This document shows positions 6,345 to 15,784 of a DNA stretch of 35,953 nt, in pieces. The position numbers and the translations under genes were made by a program. Position 1 is the stretch's first letter. The number at the start of each line of letters is the position of its first letter. Origin of the DNA: Deltaproteobacteria bacterium (lineage in GTDB: Bacteria; Desulfobacterota; Binatia; Binatales; Binataceae); assembly GCA_027317185.1 (NCBI GenBank), contig DAHVFB010000001.1:1-35953 (forward strand), given 5' to 3'. The notes beneath the pieces were generated by a model. It did no database searches, had not been told where the DNA came from, and saw only the letters and a list, made by a program, of their open reading frames with translations.

Positions 6345-7619
6345 ATGAAGCGGAGCAGCCTCGCAGTACTCGTGATCATCGCGCTCGGCGCCTGCGCGTC
6401 AATGGTGCGCGACGCGCGCGCCGACAGCGGTCTGACCGCCGCTCAATTGGTCGATGCCGCCATCGAGGCGAATCCGCAAGTGCGGGCCGCCCGCGCCCGC
6501 TGGCAGTCGGCGATCCATCAGATCAAGCAGAACTATGCGCCCAGCGATCCGATTTTCAGCTATTTCAATACCGATAGCTCAACCAACGGCTTCAGCAATG
6601 CCGCTTTGCACACGATCACGGTAAATCAGTCGCTTCAATTTCCCGGCAAAGCCATCCTGCAAGCCGACACTGCCAAGCGTACCGCCGCCATCGCGGGGCT
6701 GACCTATGACGCCACGGTGCGCGACATCCGCGCGCAGGTCGAGAGCGGCTTTTACCAGGAACTGCTCGATTCCGCGCTCGAGCGCGTGGCCGCCGAGACC
6801 CTCGTCAATCTGAACCATGTACTCAAAGTGACCCAGGTGGCTTACTCAGCCAACCAGGTGACGCAGACCGATTTTATCAGTGCCGAGTTAGACCTCTCGT
6901 CCGAGCAACTCGAACAGCAGCGGCTCAGGGTGGCCGTCGCCAACGACATGACCAATCTGAATCAACTGCTGAATCGATCGCCCGACGCGCCCTTGATGCT
7001 CGATCACACGCTCAAGCTGCCGCGAATCGTGCCCCGGCTCGACGATCTGATCGACCGCGCCTATCTGATCCGGCAGGAAATCCTCGAAACCGCGCTGGCC
7101 GAGCATAACTCGAAAACCGCCTTAACCCTGGCGAAGATGGAATATCTTCCGGATTACACGCTCGGTTACGTATATGACAACTATCTGATTCCCAGCTTCG
7201 CCCCCAGACCCACTGCACTGCAGGACAATGGATGGAATATCGGATTCAATGTCCCGGTGTTCTTCTGGTTAAAGCAGCGCGAAGACGTAACCCGCGCCAA
7301 CTACGATTTGCAGGCCGCGCACGACGATTTGGCCTCGATTCGGAGCCAGACCGCGGCCGGCGTCACTTCGCTCTATCGCAGCGCGCAGTACGCATACCAG
7401 ACTTCGGCGACCTATCAGGAAACTTTGATTCCGCTGGCTAAACAAAACTTTCAAGTGGCGCTTATTGCCTATACTTCAGGCAAAATAGATTTCGTGACGC
7501 TCGCGACGGCTTTGCGCAACTCCTACGCGGCGCGAATAAATTACCTGCAGGCGGCCAATCAATATCTGGCCGGCAGAGTGGCATTGGAGCAGGCGATCGG
7601 AGGCCCGTTGACCAAATGA
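6345..7619 (+). CDS. Outer-membrane efflux protein (TolC/CusC/CzcC family)
   Basis: The 424-residue protein has a short signal sequence containing a lipobox-like LGAC (Cys16), then two halves of long amphipathic helices typical of outer-membrane efflux channels (LVDAAIEANPQVRAARARWQ in the first; repeated QAANQYLAGRVALEQA-type helix at the end). It would form the trimeric outer-membrane exit duct. The ribosome site GGGAG lies about seven bases before the ATG. The stop overlaps the start of the membrane fusion gene by four bases (ATGA), and the pump gene follows, giving a complete three-part efflux operon. Confidence 0.9.
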   Translation: MKRSSLAVLVIIALGACASMVRDARADSGLTAAQLVDAAIEANPQVRAARARWQSAIHQIKQNYAPSDPIFSYFNTDSSTNGFSNAALHTITVNQSLQFPGKAILQADTAKRTAAIAGLTYDATVRDIRAQVESGFYQELLDSALERVAAETLVNLNHVLKVTQVAYSANQVTQTDFISAELDLSSEQLEQQRLRVAVANDMTNLNQLLNRSPDAPLMLDHTLKLPRIVPRLDDLIDRAYLIRQEILETALAEHNSKTALTLAKMEYLPDYTLGYVYDNYLIPSFAPRPTALQDNGWNIGFNVPVFFWLKQREDVTRANYDLQAAHDDLASIRSQTAAGVTSLYRSAQYAYQTSATYQETLIPLAKQNFQVALIAYTSGKIDFVTLATALRNSYAARINYLQAANQYLAGRVALEQAIGGPLTK

Positions 7620-8764
7620 TCGGTATCGGTCCAAAGCGGGCATCCCCGCACTTGACGACTGGTGCGCTGGGATTCGCGATTATGTGCCTGTTCTGTCTGC
7701 TGGCCGGATGCGAAAGTCCGTCGCCTGGTCGCGCCGCGACGCAGAACCCGGTCTATAGCCCGAGCATGGTTCATCAAGCCGATGGCCCCGCGCTATTGCG
7801 GCTGGGGGTCACGCAGATTCCCGGCATGACGATCACGCAGGTGGAGCAGGCCGACCTGTCGGGCGCGCTCGAAGCCAATGGGCAGATTGCATATGACGAG
7901 CAAAACGTGGCGCAAATCGTCTCGCGCGTGGCCGGACGAATCGAGGCCACTCGTGCGTTGCAGTGGGATCGCGTGCGGCGCGGCGAGCCGATTGTGCTGC
8001 TTTACAGTCCGGATTTCATGACCGCCGAAGCCGAATATCTCGAAGGACTCAGCACCCGCAAGATCACGCCGAGCGCTTCCGGCACGATGGCCGATGCGAT
8101 GGTCTCGGCGGCGCGGCGCAAATTGGAATTGCTCGGCATGTCGGGCGATGACATTGCGGCGCTCAAAACTCCCAGCCCGACTATATGGATGCGCGCGCCG
8201 ATTAGCGGGACGGTGGTGAAAAATACCGCCAGCATCGGGGGGGCGGTTAACCCTGGCGATGTGCTTTACCTGCTCGGCACCACCAATGTGGTCTGGATCA
8301 CGGCTGATATTTATGAGGACGACCTGCCTCGAATTCACGTCGGGCAGGAACTCGAAGCGGTGACGACCGCCTACGCGGGAGAAGTATTTCACGGCTCGAT
8401 CGCGCGGATTAGCCCCGACATAGATCCGTCGACGCACACGGCCAAGGTACGCTGCGCGGTGCGCAATCCTGATGGCCGGCTTAAGCCCGAGATGCTGGCG
8501 CGCGTCAGAATCGTAACGCAGCCGGCGCACGCGCTGGTTATACCGCAGGAATCGCTGGTCTTCGAGACCGACTCCTATTACGTGTTCGTCGATCGCGGCA
8601 GCGGGATGTTCGAACGGCGCAAGGTCGAAATTGCCTCATGGCACGAGAGCGGAATGACGCGGGTGACCGCCGGACTGCACGCGGGCGAGAAGGTGGTGGC
8701 CGGCGAGTCGCTTCAGGTTAACGAGCTGTGGCATCAGGCTAACGGCATCGTGAGCGGCACCTAG
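7616..8764 (+). CDS. Heavy-metal efflux membrane fusion protein (CusB/CzcB-like)
   Basis: The 382-residue protein is a probable lipoprotein (hydrophobic segment 15-30, LAGC with Cys32). A barrel-sandwich/lipoyl region follows (VSRVAGRIEA near 103-112; MRAPISGTVVKN near 192-203), with a short alpha-hairpin. YSPDFMTAEAEYLEG resembles the CusB-family YSPEL...EYL segment. The C-terminal part is beta-barrel and membrane-proximal. It links the RND pump to the outer-membrane channel in the periplasm. It overlaps the upstream channel gene by four bases and lies nine bases before the pump gene. The family call is firm; the transported ion is not. Confidence 0.9.
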   Translation: MIGIGPKRASPHLTTGALGFAIMCLFCLLAGCESPSPGRAATQNPVYSPSMVHQADGPALLRLGVTQIPGMTITQVEQADLSGALEANGQIAYDEQNVAQIVSRVAGRIEATRALQWDRVRRGEPIVLLYSPDFMTAEAEYLEGLSTRKITPSASGTMADAMVSAARRKLELLGMSGDDIAALKTPSPTIWMRAPISGTVVKNTASIGGAVNPGDVLYLLGTTNVVWITADIYEDDLPRIHVGQELEAVTTAYAGEVFHGSIARISPDIDPSTHTAKVRCAVRNPDGRLKPEMLARVRIVTQPAHALVIPQESLVFETDSYYVFVDRGSGMFERRKVEIASWHESGMTRVTAGLHAGEKVVAGESLQVNELWHQANGIVSGT

Positions 8765-8773
8765 GGCGCGATC

Positions 8774-11700
8774 ATGATTCGCAAATTGATGGAGCTGGCG
8801 CTCAGTCAGCGCGTGGTGGTGATCGGTATCGCGATCGTGCTGCTGCTGTCGGGCATCTATTCGTTCCATGAACTCGACATCGAGGCCTATCCCGACCCGG
8901 TGCAGCCGCTGGTGGAGGTGCTGACGCTGCCCAGCGGCCTGTCCGCCGAGGAGGTCGAGAAACTGGTTACGGTGCCGCTCGAATACCAGCTCGCATCGAC
9001 TCGCAACCTGGTTCGGATGGACTCGATTTCGCTGTTTGGACTGTCGGATGTCCGCATGTATTTCGACTGGTCGAGCGACTACTACTGGGATCGCATCGAG
9101 ACCATCAATCAGCTTCAATTCGTCACCCTTCCGTCGGGAATCACGGCCGGAATCTCGCCGGAAAATCCCATTGGCGAAATTTATCGCTACCTGGTTGAAA
9201 GCCCGAATCACGATCTGATGGAGGAAAAGGAGGTCGATGACTGGATTGCGGCGCTGCAGCTTACCACGGTTCCGGGAGTGGTCGGCGTCAGCACCTTCGG
9301 CGGCACCACCAAGCAATATCACGTCGATGTCGACCCGCAGAAACTGACCTATTACCAGGTGCCGCTGGCCACCCTGATTCAATCGCTTCAGAACGCCAAC
9401 ACCAACGCCGGCGGCAACTATATGAGCGTCGGCGAGCAGGCCTACGACGTACGCGGAATCGGCTTCATCAAATCGCTCAGCGATATTCGCAACACTGTGC
9501 TGTCGGCGAACAAGTCGACGCCAATCACGGTTGGCAACGTGGCCGATGTGAATATCGGATACGCGCCGCGGCTCGGCGCGGTGGGCATGAATCATCAGGA
9601 CGAAGTGGTCACCGGAATCGTTCTGATGCGCAAGTACGAGGACACGCTCAAGACCCTCAAGGGCGTCGAGCGTAAGGTTGACTGGCTTAACACCTCGGGG
9701 ATTCTGCCGAGGGGTTTCCGGATTGTGCCCTACTACGATCGGACCGGATTGGTTCACACCACCCTGCGAACGGTGATCGAGAACCTCACGATCGGGATGG
9801 GGCTGGTGTTTATCGTCCTGGTGCTGTTTCTGGGCGATCTGCGCAGTGCGCTGATTGCGGCGATCAACATCCCGCTGGCGCTGTGCCTTGCCTTCACCCT
9901 GATGCACGCGACCAACACCCCCGCCAACCTTATCTCACTGGGCGCAATCGACTTCGGCATCATCATCGACTCCACCGTAATCGTGATGGAGAACATCCAT
10001 CGTCATCTGTCGGCGGCCGAAAAGCCAAACGAGGCGGTGCGCGTGCGAATTCTGCGCGCGGCGGCCGAGGTCGGCGGACCAATCTTTTTTTCAACCCTGA
10101 TCTTCGTGATCGCGTTTCTGCCGCTGTTCACCATGCGCGGCGTGGAAGGCGCGATCTTTTCCCCCATGTCGCACACCTACGCCTACGCCCTCGGCGGCGC
10201 GATTTTACTGGCGATAACGCTTACGCCGGTGCTGAGTTCGCTCGCCTTCTCGCGCGGGTTGTTTCATAAGGTAGGATTTTTCTGGCGCGCCATCAGCGGC
10301 TTTTACCATTGGCTGTTCGTGACCGTGCTGCAGTGGCCGCGTCTGACGCTCGCCCTGATCGCGATCCTGATCATCGCGGTACTATCGCAATTTCCACGGC
10401 TCGGCGGCGAATTTCTGCCTAAGCTCGAGGAGGGGAACATCTGGGCCCGCGCCACCATGCCGACCACGATTTCCCTCGAACACGGCGCGGAACTGGCCAA
10501 CCGTATGCGGGAGACGTTCCTGTCCTTCCCCGAAGTAACCAATGTCGTTTCGCAAACCGGACGCCCCGATGACGGCACCGAATATACCGGGTTCTTCAAC
10601 GTCGAACTGTCGGTCGATCTCAAACCGCAGCCGCAATGGCCGCGCGGACTGGACAAAGCTGAGTTGGTCGAGCAAATGGATCGCAAACTGACGCATGACT
10701 TTCCGGGCGTCAGCTTCGGCTATTCGCAGAATATCGAGGACAACGTCAACGAAGCCATGTCCGGCGTCAAAGGCACCAACTCGATCAAGGTCTTCGGGCG
10801 CGATCTCGCCACCGATGAGCGGGTCGCCAATGAAGTGCTCGAGGTGATGAACCGGGTGCCGGGCATCGTCGATGCGGCGGTGTATCGATCGCTCGGGCAG
10901 CCGAATCTGGTGATCACGCCCAATCGCATGAAATGCGCCCGCTACGGTCTTAATGTCGGCGATGTAAACGCGGTGATCCAGGCCGCGATCGGCGGACAGG
11001 CGGTGACCCAGGTGCTTAAAGGCGATCGGCGCTTCGACCTGGTGGTGCGATGGAAGAAGCAGTATCGCAACAGCCTCGAAACTATCCGCGCCATTCGCGT
11101 TCCGACGCCCGCCGCGGGTTCGATTCCACTCGGTGAAATCGCCGACGTGAAAGTGACGGAGGGCGCTTCTTTCATCTACCGGGAAGGACTGGAACGTTTT
11201 GTCCCGGTGCGGTTCGCGACCCGCGGACGCAGTCTCAAGCACGCGGTGGTCGACGCTCAGCGCGAGATCGCTCGCAACGTCAAATTGCCCGAGGGCGTCC
11301 ATCTGGAATGGGCGGGCGAATTCGGCGAATTGCAGGCCGCGAATCGCCGGCTCGAGATCGTGGTGCCGTTCGCCCTGCTGCTGATCGCCGGCGTGCTGTT
11401 CAGCGCCACCACTTCATTTATCGATACCATGATCATCATGGCCCAGATTCCAGTGGCTTGTTTGGGCGGTGTGCTCGCGTTGATCCTGACCGGTACGCCC
11501 TTCAGTGTCTCGGCCGCGGTCGGCTTCATTTCGATTTTCGGCATCGCGGTGATGGACGGCATCCTGCTGAGCTTCTATATCCGCCAGCTCTGGCAGGAGG
11601 GCCATCCGTTCGTCGAATCGATCATCATGGGTTCGGATCGGCGGCTGCGGGCCACCATGATGACCGATCTGGTGGACGCGTTAGGACTGCTGCCGGCCGC

Positions 11701-11857
11701 AATTTCGACCCGTATCGGAGCGCAGACCCAGCGTCCACTGGCGATCGTGGTGATCGGCGGCGCGCTCGCAATCCTGCTGCTCACGCGATTGCTGCAGCCG
11801 GTGCTGATCTACCTGTGCCATCGGCGCTTGCGCTTGCGCGAGCAGGCCCAAGCCTGA
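8774..11857 (+). CDS. HME-family RND efflux pump (CzcA/CusA-like)
   Basis: At 1027 residues this is the normal length for heavy-metal RND pumps, with twelve membrane helices in two clusters and two large periplasmic loops. Transmembrane segment 4 carries the proton-relay motif DFGIIIDSTVIVMEN (Asp393, Asp399), which resembles the DFGxxxD signature of CzcA-type divalent-cation pumps more than the CusA form. In the segment equivalent to the middle residue of the CusA methionine triad, this protein appears to have Asn (FFNVELSVDLKP), which argues against Cu(I)/Ag(I); that alignment is from memory. It is the last gene of the operon with the channel and fusion protein. The substrate is probably a divalent metal but is unproven. 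Confidence 0.92.
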   Translation: MIRKLMELALSQRVVVIGIAIVLLLSGIYSFHELDIEAYPDPVQPLVEVLTLPSGLSAEEVEKLVTVPLEYQLASTRNLVRMDSISLFGLSDVRMYFDWSSDYYWDRIETINQLQFVTLPSGITAGISPENPIGEIYRYLVESPNHDLMEEKEVDDWIAALQLTTVPGVVGVSTFGGTTKQYHVDVDPQKLTYYQVPLATLIQSLQNANTNAGGNYMSVGEQAYDVRGIGFIKSLSDIRNTVLSANKSTPITVGNVADVNIGYAPRLGAVGMNHQDEVVTGIVLMRKYEDTLKTLKGVERKVDWLNTSGILPRGFRIVPYYDRTGLVHTTLRTVIENLTIGMGLVFIVLVLFLGDLRSALIAAINIPLALCLAFTLMHATNTPANLISLGAIDFGIIIDSTVIVMENIHRHLSAAEKPNEAVRVRILRAAAEVGGPIFFSTLIFVIAFLPLFTMRGVEGAIFSPMSHTYAYALGGAILLAITLTPVLSSLAFSRGLFHKVGFFWRAISGFYHWLFVTVLQWPRLTLALIAILIIAVLSQFPRLGGEFLPKLEEGNIWARATMPTTISLEHGAELANRMRETFLSFPEVTNVVSQTGRPDDGTEYTGFFNVELSVDLKPQPQWPRGLDKAELVEQMDRKLTHDFPGVSFGYSQNIEDNVNEAMSGVKGTNSIKVFGRDLATDERVANEVLEVMNRVPGIVDAAVYRSLGQPNLVITPNRMKCARYGLNVGDVNAVIQAAIGGQAVTQVLKGDRRFDLVVRWKKQYRNSLETIRAIRVPTPAAGSIPLGEIADVKVTEGASFIYREGLERFVPVRFATRGRSLKHAVVDAQREIARNVKLPEGVHLEWAGEFGELQAANRRLEIVVPFALLLIAGVLFSATTSFIDTMIIMAQIPVACLGGVLALILTGTPFSVSAAVGFISIFGIAVMDGILLSFYIRQLWQEGHPFVESIIMGSDRRLRATMMTDLVDALGLLPAAISTRIGAQTQRPLAIVVIGGALAILLLTRLLQPVLIYLCHRRLRLREQAQA

Positions 11858-11981
11858 GCCTTGCGCGATCGAAAGTGACTGAGAGAATCGCTGCAGCAGC
11901 CGGATGGATGTTATTGCGCGCAGGGAAGAATTCCGGATTCTTCGCTGCCACTCGGAAGGACAGGCTGGACCGCCCGGTGGA

Positions 11982-12356
11982 TTAGCTCCGTTTCGATTCG
12001 ACGTTCGCGGGGATGGTACGCAGCGGCTCGCCGGGATCGTGACTATGTTGTTGCGGCGCAGGCGCATTCGCGCGCAGTTCGGCAATTTCACGATCGATTT
12101 CTTCGGCGATCAACGTACCTTTGTCGTCGAGCAGGCCTTCCAGCGCCCGCAGCCAGTTCTGATAGTAGTCTTCGCTCGCGTTGGGGCCGTTGCATTCGGC
12201 GATCAAGCGCTGGCGGAAGTCCTCCCAGGTGAACAATCCGCGGCGGCTGAGATGCACCGCAATGGAAAAGACGCGCGCTTCCCACGGCGATCGAAAGACC
12301 GGCTCATCCTCGGGCCCGATCGCCAAATTTTTCGTGTCAGGCTTTTCGGAACTCAT
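11982..12356 (-). CDS. Nitrile hydratase accessory protein (activator, P14K-type)
   Basis: The 124-residue protein contains EPVFRSPWEARVFSIAVHLSRRGLFTWEDF, split as EPVFRSPWEARVF and SRRGLFTWEDF, the hallmark of nitrile hydratase accessory proteins, which resemble the beta-subunit N-terminal domain. In cobalt-type enzymes this protein acts as a self-subunit-swapping chaperone that delivers the cobalt-loaded, oxidised alpha subunit. It has a low-complexity C-terminal tail. It is the third gene of the beta-alpha-accessory operon, 22 bases after the alpha subunit. The order and the CTLCSC motif of the alpha subunit both point to a cobalt enzyme. Confidence 0.9.
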   Translation of the reverse strand: MSSEKPDTKNLAIGPEDEPVFRSPWEARVFSIAVHLSRRGLFTWEDFRQRLIAECNGPNASEDYYQNWLRALEGLLDDKGTLIAEEIDREIAELRANAPAPQQHSHDPGEPLRTIPANVESKRS

Positions 12357-12378
12357 ACTCAGATTAAGCGTATTGTGA

Positions 12379-13053
12379 TCAGACGCGCGATGCCACGCGG
12401 CTCCTGCGCTTGCGCGATTTTGCGGTGCCTTGCGGTGGATTCACTTTGGCTACACCGATCATCGCGTCGCGCGTGACCAGCTCGGCGAGTTCCTCCTCGC
12501 TTAGCGCTTCGCTGCCGGCTGGACGCTCGGGCAATACCAGGTAGCGTACTTCGGCGCTGCTGTCCCATACCCGGATTTCCACGTCATCGTCGATTTCGGC
12601 GCCAAACTCGCGCATCACGCCCCTTGGATCGCTAACCGCACGCGCCCGATAGGCGGGGCTTTTGTACCACACCGGCGGCAGTCCCAGGACCGACCACGGG
12701 TAACATGAGCACAGCGTGCACACGACCAGGTTGTGAACTTTGGACGTGTTTTCCAGCACGATTAGATTAAAACCCTCGGGACCGGGCGGAAATCCAAGCT
12801 CGTTAACCGCTGCGGTCGCATCGCTGAGCAGCCGCTTTTTGAAAGCAAAATCGACCCAGGCGCGGGCGACCACGCGCGCGCCGTTGCGGGGTCCCACGCG
12901 GTTCTCATAGGTATCGACCAGCATATCGAGCGCGGCCGTATCCATCAGACCCTTGGAGGTAAGGATCGATTCGAGCGCCTTGACCCGTATGGCGGCATCG
13001 GACTCAGGCTCATCGTGTCGATGATGATCGTGTTCGTGATGATTGGCAGCCAT
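12379..13053 (-). CDS. Nitrile hydratase alpha subunit (cobalt type)
   Basis: The 224-residue protein has the metal-binding claw [11 protein letters not shown] (Cys112, Thr113, Leu114, Cys115, Ser116, Cys117). Threonine after the first cysteine marks the cobalt type (iron enzymes have serine). In the family Cys115 and Cys117 are oxidised to sulfinic and sulfenic acids, and the alpha-beta enzyme hydrates nitriles to amides in the cytoplasm. [22 protein letters not shown] and [18 protein letters not shown] are conserved alpha-subunit blocks. The N-terminus is unusually His-rich (nine His within residues 5-13 and nearby), which might bind cobalt. AGGAG lies seven bases before the ATG, overlapping the end of the beta subunit gene. 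Thiocyanate hydrolase gamma is related but less likely in this gene order. Confidence 0.92.
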   Translation of the reverse strand: MAANHHEHDHHRHDEPESDAAIRVKALESILTSKGLMDTAALDMLVDTYENRVGPRNGARVVARAWVDFAFKKRLLSDATAAVNELGFPPGPEGFNLIVLENTSKVHNLVVCTLCSCYPWSVLGLPPVWYKSPAYRARAVSDPRGVMREFGAEIDDDVEIRVWDSSAEVRYLVLPERPAGSEALSEEELAELVTRDAMIGVAKVNPPQGTAKSRKRRSRVASRV

Positions 13054-13056
13054 CGT

Positions 13057-13749
13057 TTAGCTCCTGCCGCTCCCATTGCGGCTGCGGCCGTTGACGCGCA
13101 GGCCTTTGGCGGGTTCAAGATAAGCTTCCCACAAATCGATCGTTACCGACTCGCGCGGCGAGGCCTCGCCGCCCCACAATTCGCGCGCGGCAAAGCGCAC
13201 CGCATAGACATGCTGCGCAATGACGCCGCCACCGTGTGCGACTGCATCGGGCAGCGCAAACACGCCTTCATCGAGCACGATCACGCCGCGCTTGCCGCGC
13301 GCATACCGAGGCAGCCGCGTATGTCCCGCCGGGTTAACGTTTTTCGCGATCACCTTGCCGCCCGGCTTGAAACGGGGCCTAATGCCGGCCGCGCCGTGCC
13401 CCAGGGCCGAAATCGGTTCGTTCGGCCGGCCACCGACCGTGAAAGTCGGATTGAGCTTGATCGGGGCGAGGCCCTTGAGCTCGGCGGGCTTGATGATCCC
13501 CTTTTCGATCAGCAGCCCGGTGGCCGCGATCACCCATTTTTCGTAGTACCGCAAACCCAGGTACATCGAAGGCGGAATGCGCTCAATGGCATGGCGGAAT
13601 TCGTCGAGCGAAAAGATCCTGGCGCTGAGCAATTGCCGCCCGAGCGCATACATGCGGCGCTCCCAGTCGGCATGGAATACCGGCTCGTTTTCTTCGCGCG
13701 GAATCGGCCCGAGGCCATGCATCCCGCCCAAGTCGTGAATCCCGTTCAC
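13057..13749 (-). CDS. Nitrile hydratase beta subunit
   Basis: The 230-residue protein starts MNGIHDLGGMHGLGPI, the diagnostic N-terminus of nitrile hydratase beta subunits. The helical N-terminal half (EPVFHADWERRMYALGR) is related to the accessory protein. The C-terminal half is an SH3-like barrel (FKPGGKVIAKNVNPAGHTRLPRYARGKRG) that packs on the alpha subunit to form the active site. The start codon is GTG. It is the first gene of the leftward operon and ends three bases before the alpha subunit gene. Length and motifs are normal. Confidence 0.93.
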   Translation of the reverse strand: MNGIHDLGGMHGLGPIPREENEPVFHADWERRMYALGRQLLSARIFSLDEFRHAIERIPPSMYLGLRYYEKWVIAATGLLIEKGIIKPAELKGLAPIKLNPTFTVGGRPNEPISALGHGAAGIRPRFKPGGKVIAKNVNPAGHTRLPRYARGKRGVIVLDEGVFALPDAVAHGGGVIAQHVYAVRFAARELWGGEASPRESVTIDLWEAYLEPAKGLRVNGRSRNGSGRS

Positions 13750-13833
13750 CTTTTCATCTCACCAGCGCCGATTGAGTGCAGCGAGCGTATCGCCCATCGG
13801 CAATGATCGTCAAATGGATCGGCGGGTGAACGC

Positions 13834-13909
13834 TGGTGGCGGCGGTAGGAATCGAACCTACAACTCCGCGGATATGAGCCGCGTGCTCTAACCGTTGAGC
13901 TACGCCGCC
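13834..13909 (-). tRNA. tRNA with CAT anticodon (tRNA-Met, elongator type; tRNA-Ile2 possible)
   Basis: A complete cloverleaf of 76 nt including encoded CCA can be drawn. The acceptor is GGCGGCG/CGCCGCC, the D arm GCTC/GAGC, the anticodon arm CGCGG-CTCATAT-CCGCG and the T arm GTAGG-TTCGATT-CCTAC. The acceptor lacks the initiator-type 1-72 mismatch, so it is not initiator tRNA. Elongator Met and lysidine-modified Ile2 both carry CAT and cannot be separated with certainty here. Confidence 0.93.
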
Positions 13910-13956
13910 ACGCCGAATCGAACAGGTTAGCCGGTAAATCGCGCGCGCGGAAGAGA

Positions 13957-14703
13957 TCAGCCGAGCTTGATCGCCCGCGATTTCGCCTGATGGGCGCCGC
14001 GCGCCACCTGGTACAGCGCACCCTCCGTGAACTCGATGCAGCTCAGTTTGCCGCCATACACCAGCCCGGTGTCGATACCGAGCTTGTACGGCAAATCCGT
14101 CATCACTTCGCGCATCGGGGTGTGCCCAAACACCACCGTCGCATCGATACTGTGGGGATTAAAAATGAAATCCTGACGAATCCACAGCATATCCTCGACC
14201 GACTGCTCCTCGAGCTGGCGCGACGGCATAATGCCCGCGTGTACGAACAGATATGGCGGCCGCAGATAGCTGGTCGACAGACGATTAAAAAAATTCAAGT
14301 GATGCTCGGGGATGCGCTCGAGCGCCGTCCGCATCTTGGTATCTTTGACGCCGTAGCTCTCCAGCGTGGCGGAGCCGCCGTTGAACAGAAATGAGTCGCC
14401 ATAGCGGCCGGGCAAACCCAGGAACGAAAGCATCATGTCCTCGTGATTGCCCTTGAGCAGCACCACCTCTGCCGGTCCGTTGCACAGGTCTATCAGCCGA
14501 TCGATCACATCACGCGCGGACGGACCGCGATCGACATAATCGCCGACGAACACCACGGTGTCCTCCGGCCCCGGCGCAATTGCGCTGAGCATGGCGGTTA
14601 ATTCGTCCGGACAACCGTGAATGTCGCCAATCGCAAACAGCCGTCCGGCCGCATTTTTTGGCTTTTCTTTTTGCCCCCGCGATGCCATCCGCCCGCCTCT
14701 CAT
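13957..14703 (-). CDS. PPP-family serine/threonine protein phosphatase / metallophosphoesterase
   Basis: The 248-residue protein has all bimetal phosphoesterase motifs in order: GDIHG (26-30), GDYVDRG (54-60), GNHE (85-88), a later FVHAG and GHT. This is the bacterial PrpA/ApaH-like PPP family. It is probably a cytoplasmic Mn-dependent protein phosphatase, although diadenosine tetraphosphatase activity cannot be excluded. The start at 14703 overlaps the MeaB stop by four bases (ATGA), suggesting coupling. A second ATG at 14688 preceded by GAGGCGGG is an alternative. It is followed by the CAT-anticodon tRNA on the same strand. Confidence 0.9.
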   Translation of the reverse strand: MRGGRMASRGQKEKPKNAAGRLFAIGDIHGCPDELTAMLSAIAPGPEDTVVFVGDYVDRGPSARDVIDRLIDLCNGPAEVVLLKGNHEDMMLSFLGLPGRYGDSFLFNGGSATLESYGVKDTKMRTALERIPEHHLNFFNRLSTSYLRPPYLFVHAGIMPSRQLEEQSVEDMLWIRQDFIFNPHSIDATVVFGHTPMREVMTDLPYKLGIDTGLVYGGKLSCIEFTEGALYQVARGAHQAKSRAIKLG

Positions 14704-15686
14704 CGGCTTTCCTGCCGTAGTGCAAGGATTTTGTCGAGCGCCGTTCGATCGTCCATGATCCGGCGCGCCGCGCTGTACGGATTTACTTCACCCTCCCGCA
14801 CCGCGTCGAGCAGCCCCGGCGCTCCGCCATTTGAGATACCGCGCCGCGCACGTTCGTCCAACTCGGAGGTCAGCACCTCGATAAACTCGTGGGCGCGCCG
14901 ATCGCGAACCCGGTCCGGATCGCGATGCGCCGCCTGGTATTCACGATGCCGCGCAATCTCCGCCAGCAGTTCTTCGACCCCGCGATCCGCATTGGCCTGC
15001 ACCAGCATCACCGGCGCCCGCCATCCGGAGCCATCGCGCAGATGCACGCTCAGCTCAAGTTCGGCTTTGAGCCGATCGGCACCGTCGCGGTCGGCCTTGT
15101 TGACCACGAACAGATCGGCGATCTCATTGAGCCCGGCTTTCATCACCTGCACGCTATCGCCACCTTCGGGCACCGTCACCACCACTACTGTATCCGCCAG
15201 ATCCATCACATCCAGCTCAGTCTGACCAACGCCGACGGTTTCGATGATGATCGTGCCGTGCCCGAACGCATCGAGGAGCCGTACGATCTCACGCGCGGCG
15301 CGGCTCAGGCCGCCGCGGCTGCCGCGAGTCGAGATGCTGCGGATGTAAACGCCGGTATCGCGGTAATGATCGGTCATCCGCACCCGGTCGCCCAACACCG
15401 CGCCGCCCGAAAATGGGCTTGAGGGATCGATCGCAAGGACTGCCACCAATTGATCGGCGCTACGCAGCTTGCGGATGATCAAATTTATCAAGGTGGATTT
15501 TCCGGCGCCGGGCGGTCCGGTGATACCGATCACGTGCGCTCTGCCGCTCAGCGAATAAAGCTTATCCATCACCGCGACCGCCGCCGGAGCGCGATTTTCC
15601 ACCAGCGTGATAAGCCGCGCCAAGGCCAGCCGGTCGCGTTGGGCGAAGCGGGTCAGCAAAGAGTCTAGTCGTGAGTCTTTAGACAT
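14700..15686 (-). CDS. meaB: Methylmalonyl-CoA mutase-associated GTPase MeaB (ArgK family)
   Basis: From the ATG at 15686 the protein has 328 residues, the normal MeaB length. A longer frame begins with a TTG at 15731. It has a G3E-family P-loop (GPPGAGKST, about 57-65), ETVGVGQTELD as the switch/Walker B region and NKAD for guanine specificity. MeaB is a cytoplasmic metallochaperone that protects acyl-CoA mutases and helps load adenosylcobalamin. No mutase gene lies in the window, so its partner must be encoded elsewhere. The gene is the first of a leftward pair with the phosphatase. Confidence 0.93.
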   Translation of the reverse strand: MSKDSRLDSLLTRFAQRDRLALARLITLVENRAPAAVAVMDKLYSLSGRAHVIGITGPPGAGKSTLINLIIRKLRSADQLVAVLAIDPSSPFSGGAVLGDRVRMTDHYRDTGVYIRSISTRGSRGGLSRAAREIVRLLDAFGHGTIIIETVGVGQTELDVMDLADTVVVVTVPEGGDSVQVMKAGLNEIADLFVVNKADRDGADRLKAELELSVHLRDGSGWRAPVMLVQANADRGVEELLAEIARHREYQAAHRDPDRVRDRRAHEFIEVLTSELDERARRGISNGGAPGLLDAVREGEVNPYSAARRIMDDRTALDKILALRQESR

Positions 15687-15784
15687 CTGGAGTAGGTTCT
15701 TTTTATCGTATTCTGTGGGACGGCGACGCAAAAGAGGGGCCGCGTTGTCTTCCTTGCCGAGTGGAAATATCCTTGAGCCCTACC

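Noticed and set aside
8636-9907. Long minus-strand frame of 423 codons inside the RND pump
   Set aside because: Antisense shadow of a clear gene; Arg/His-rich composition typical of GC-rich shadows.
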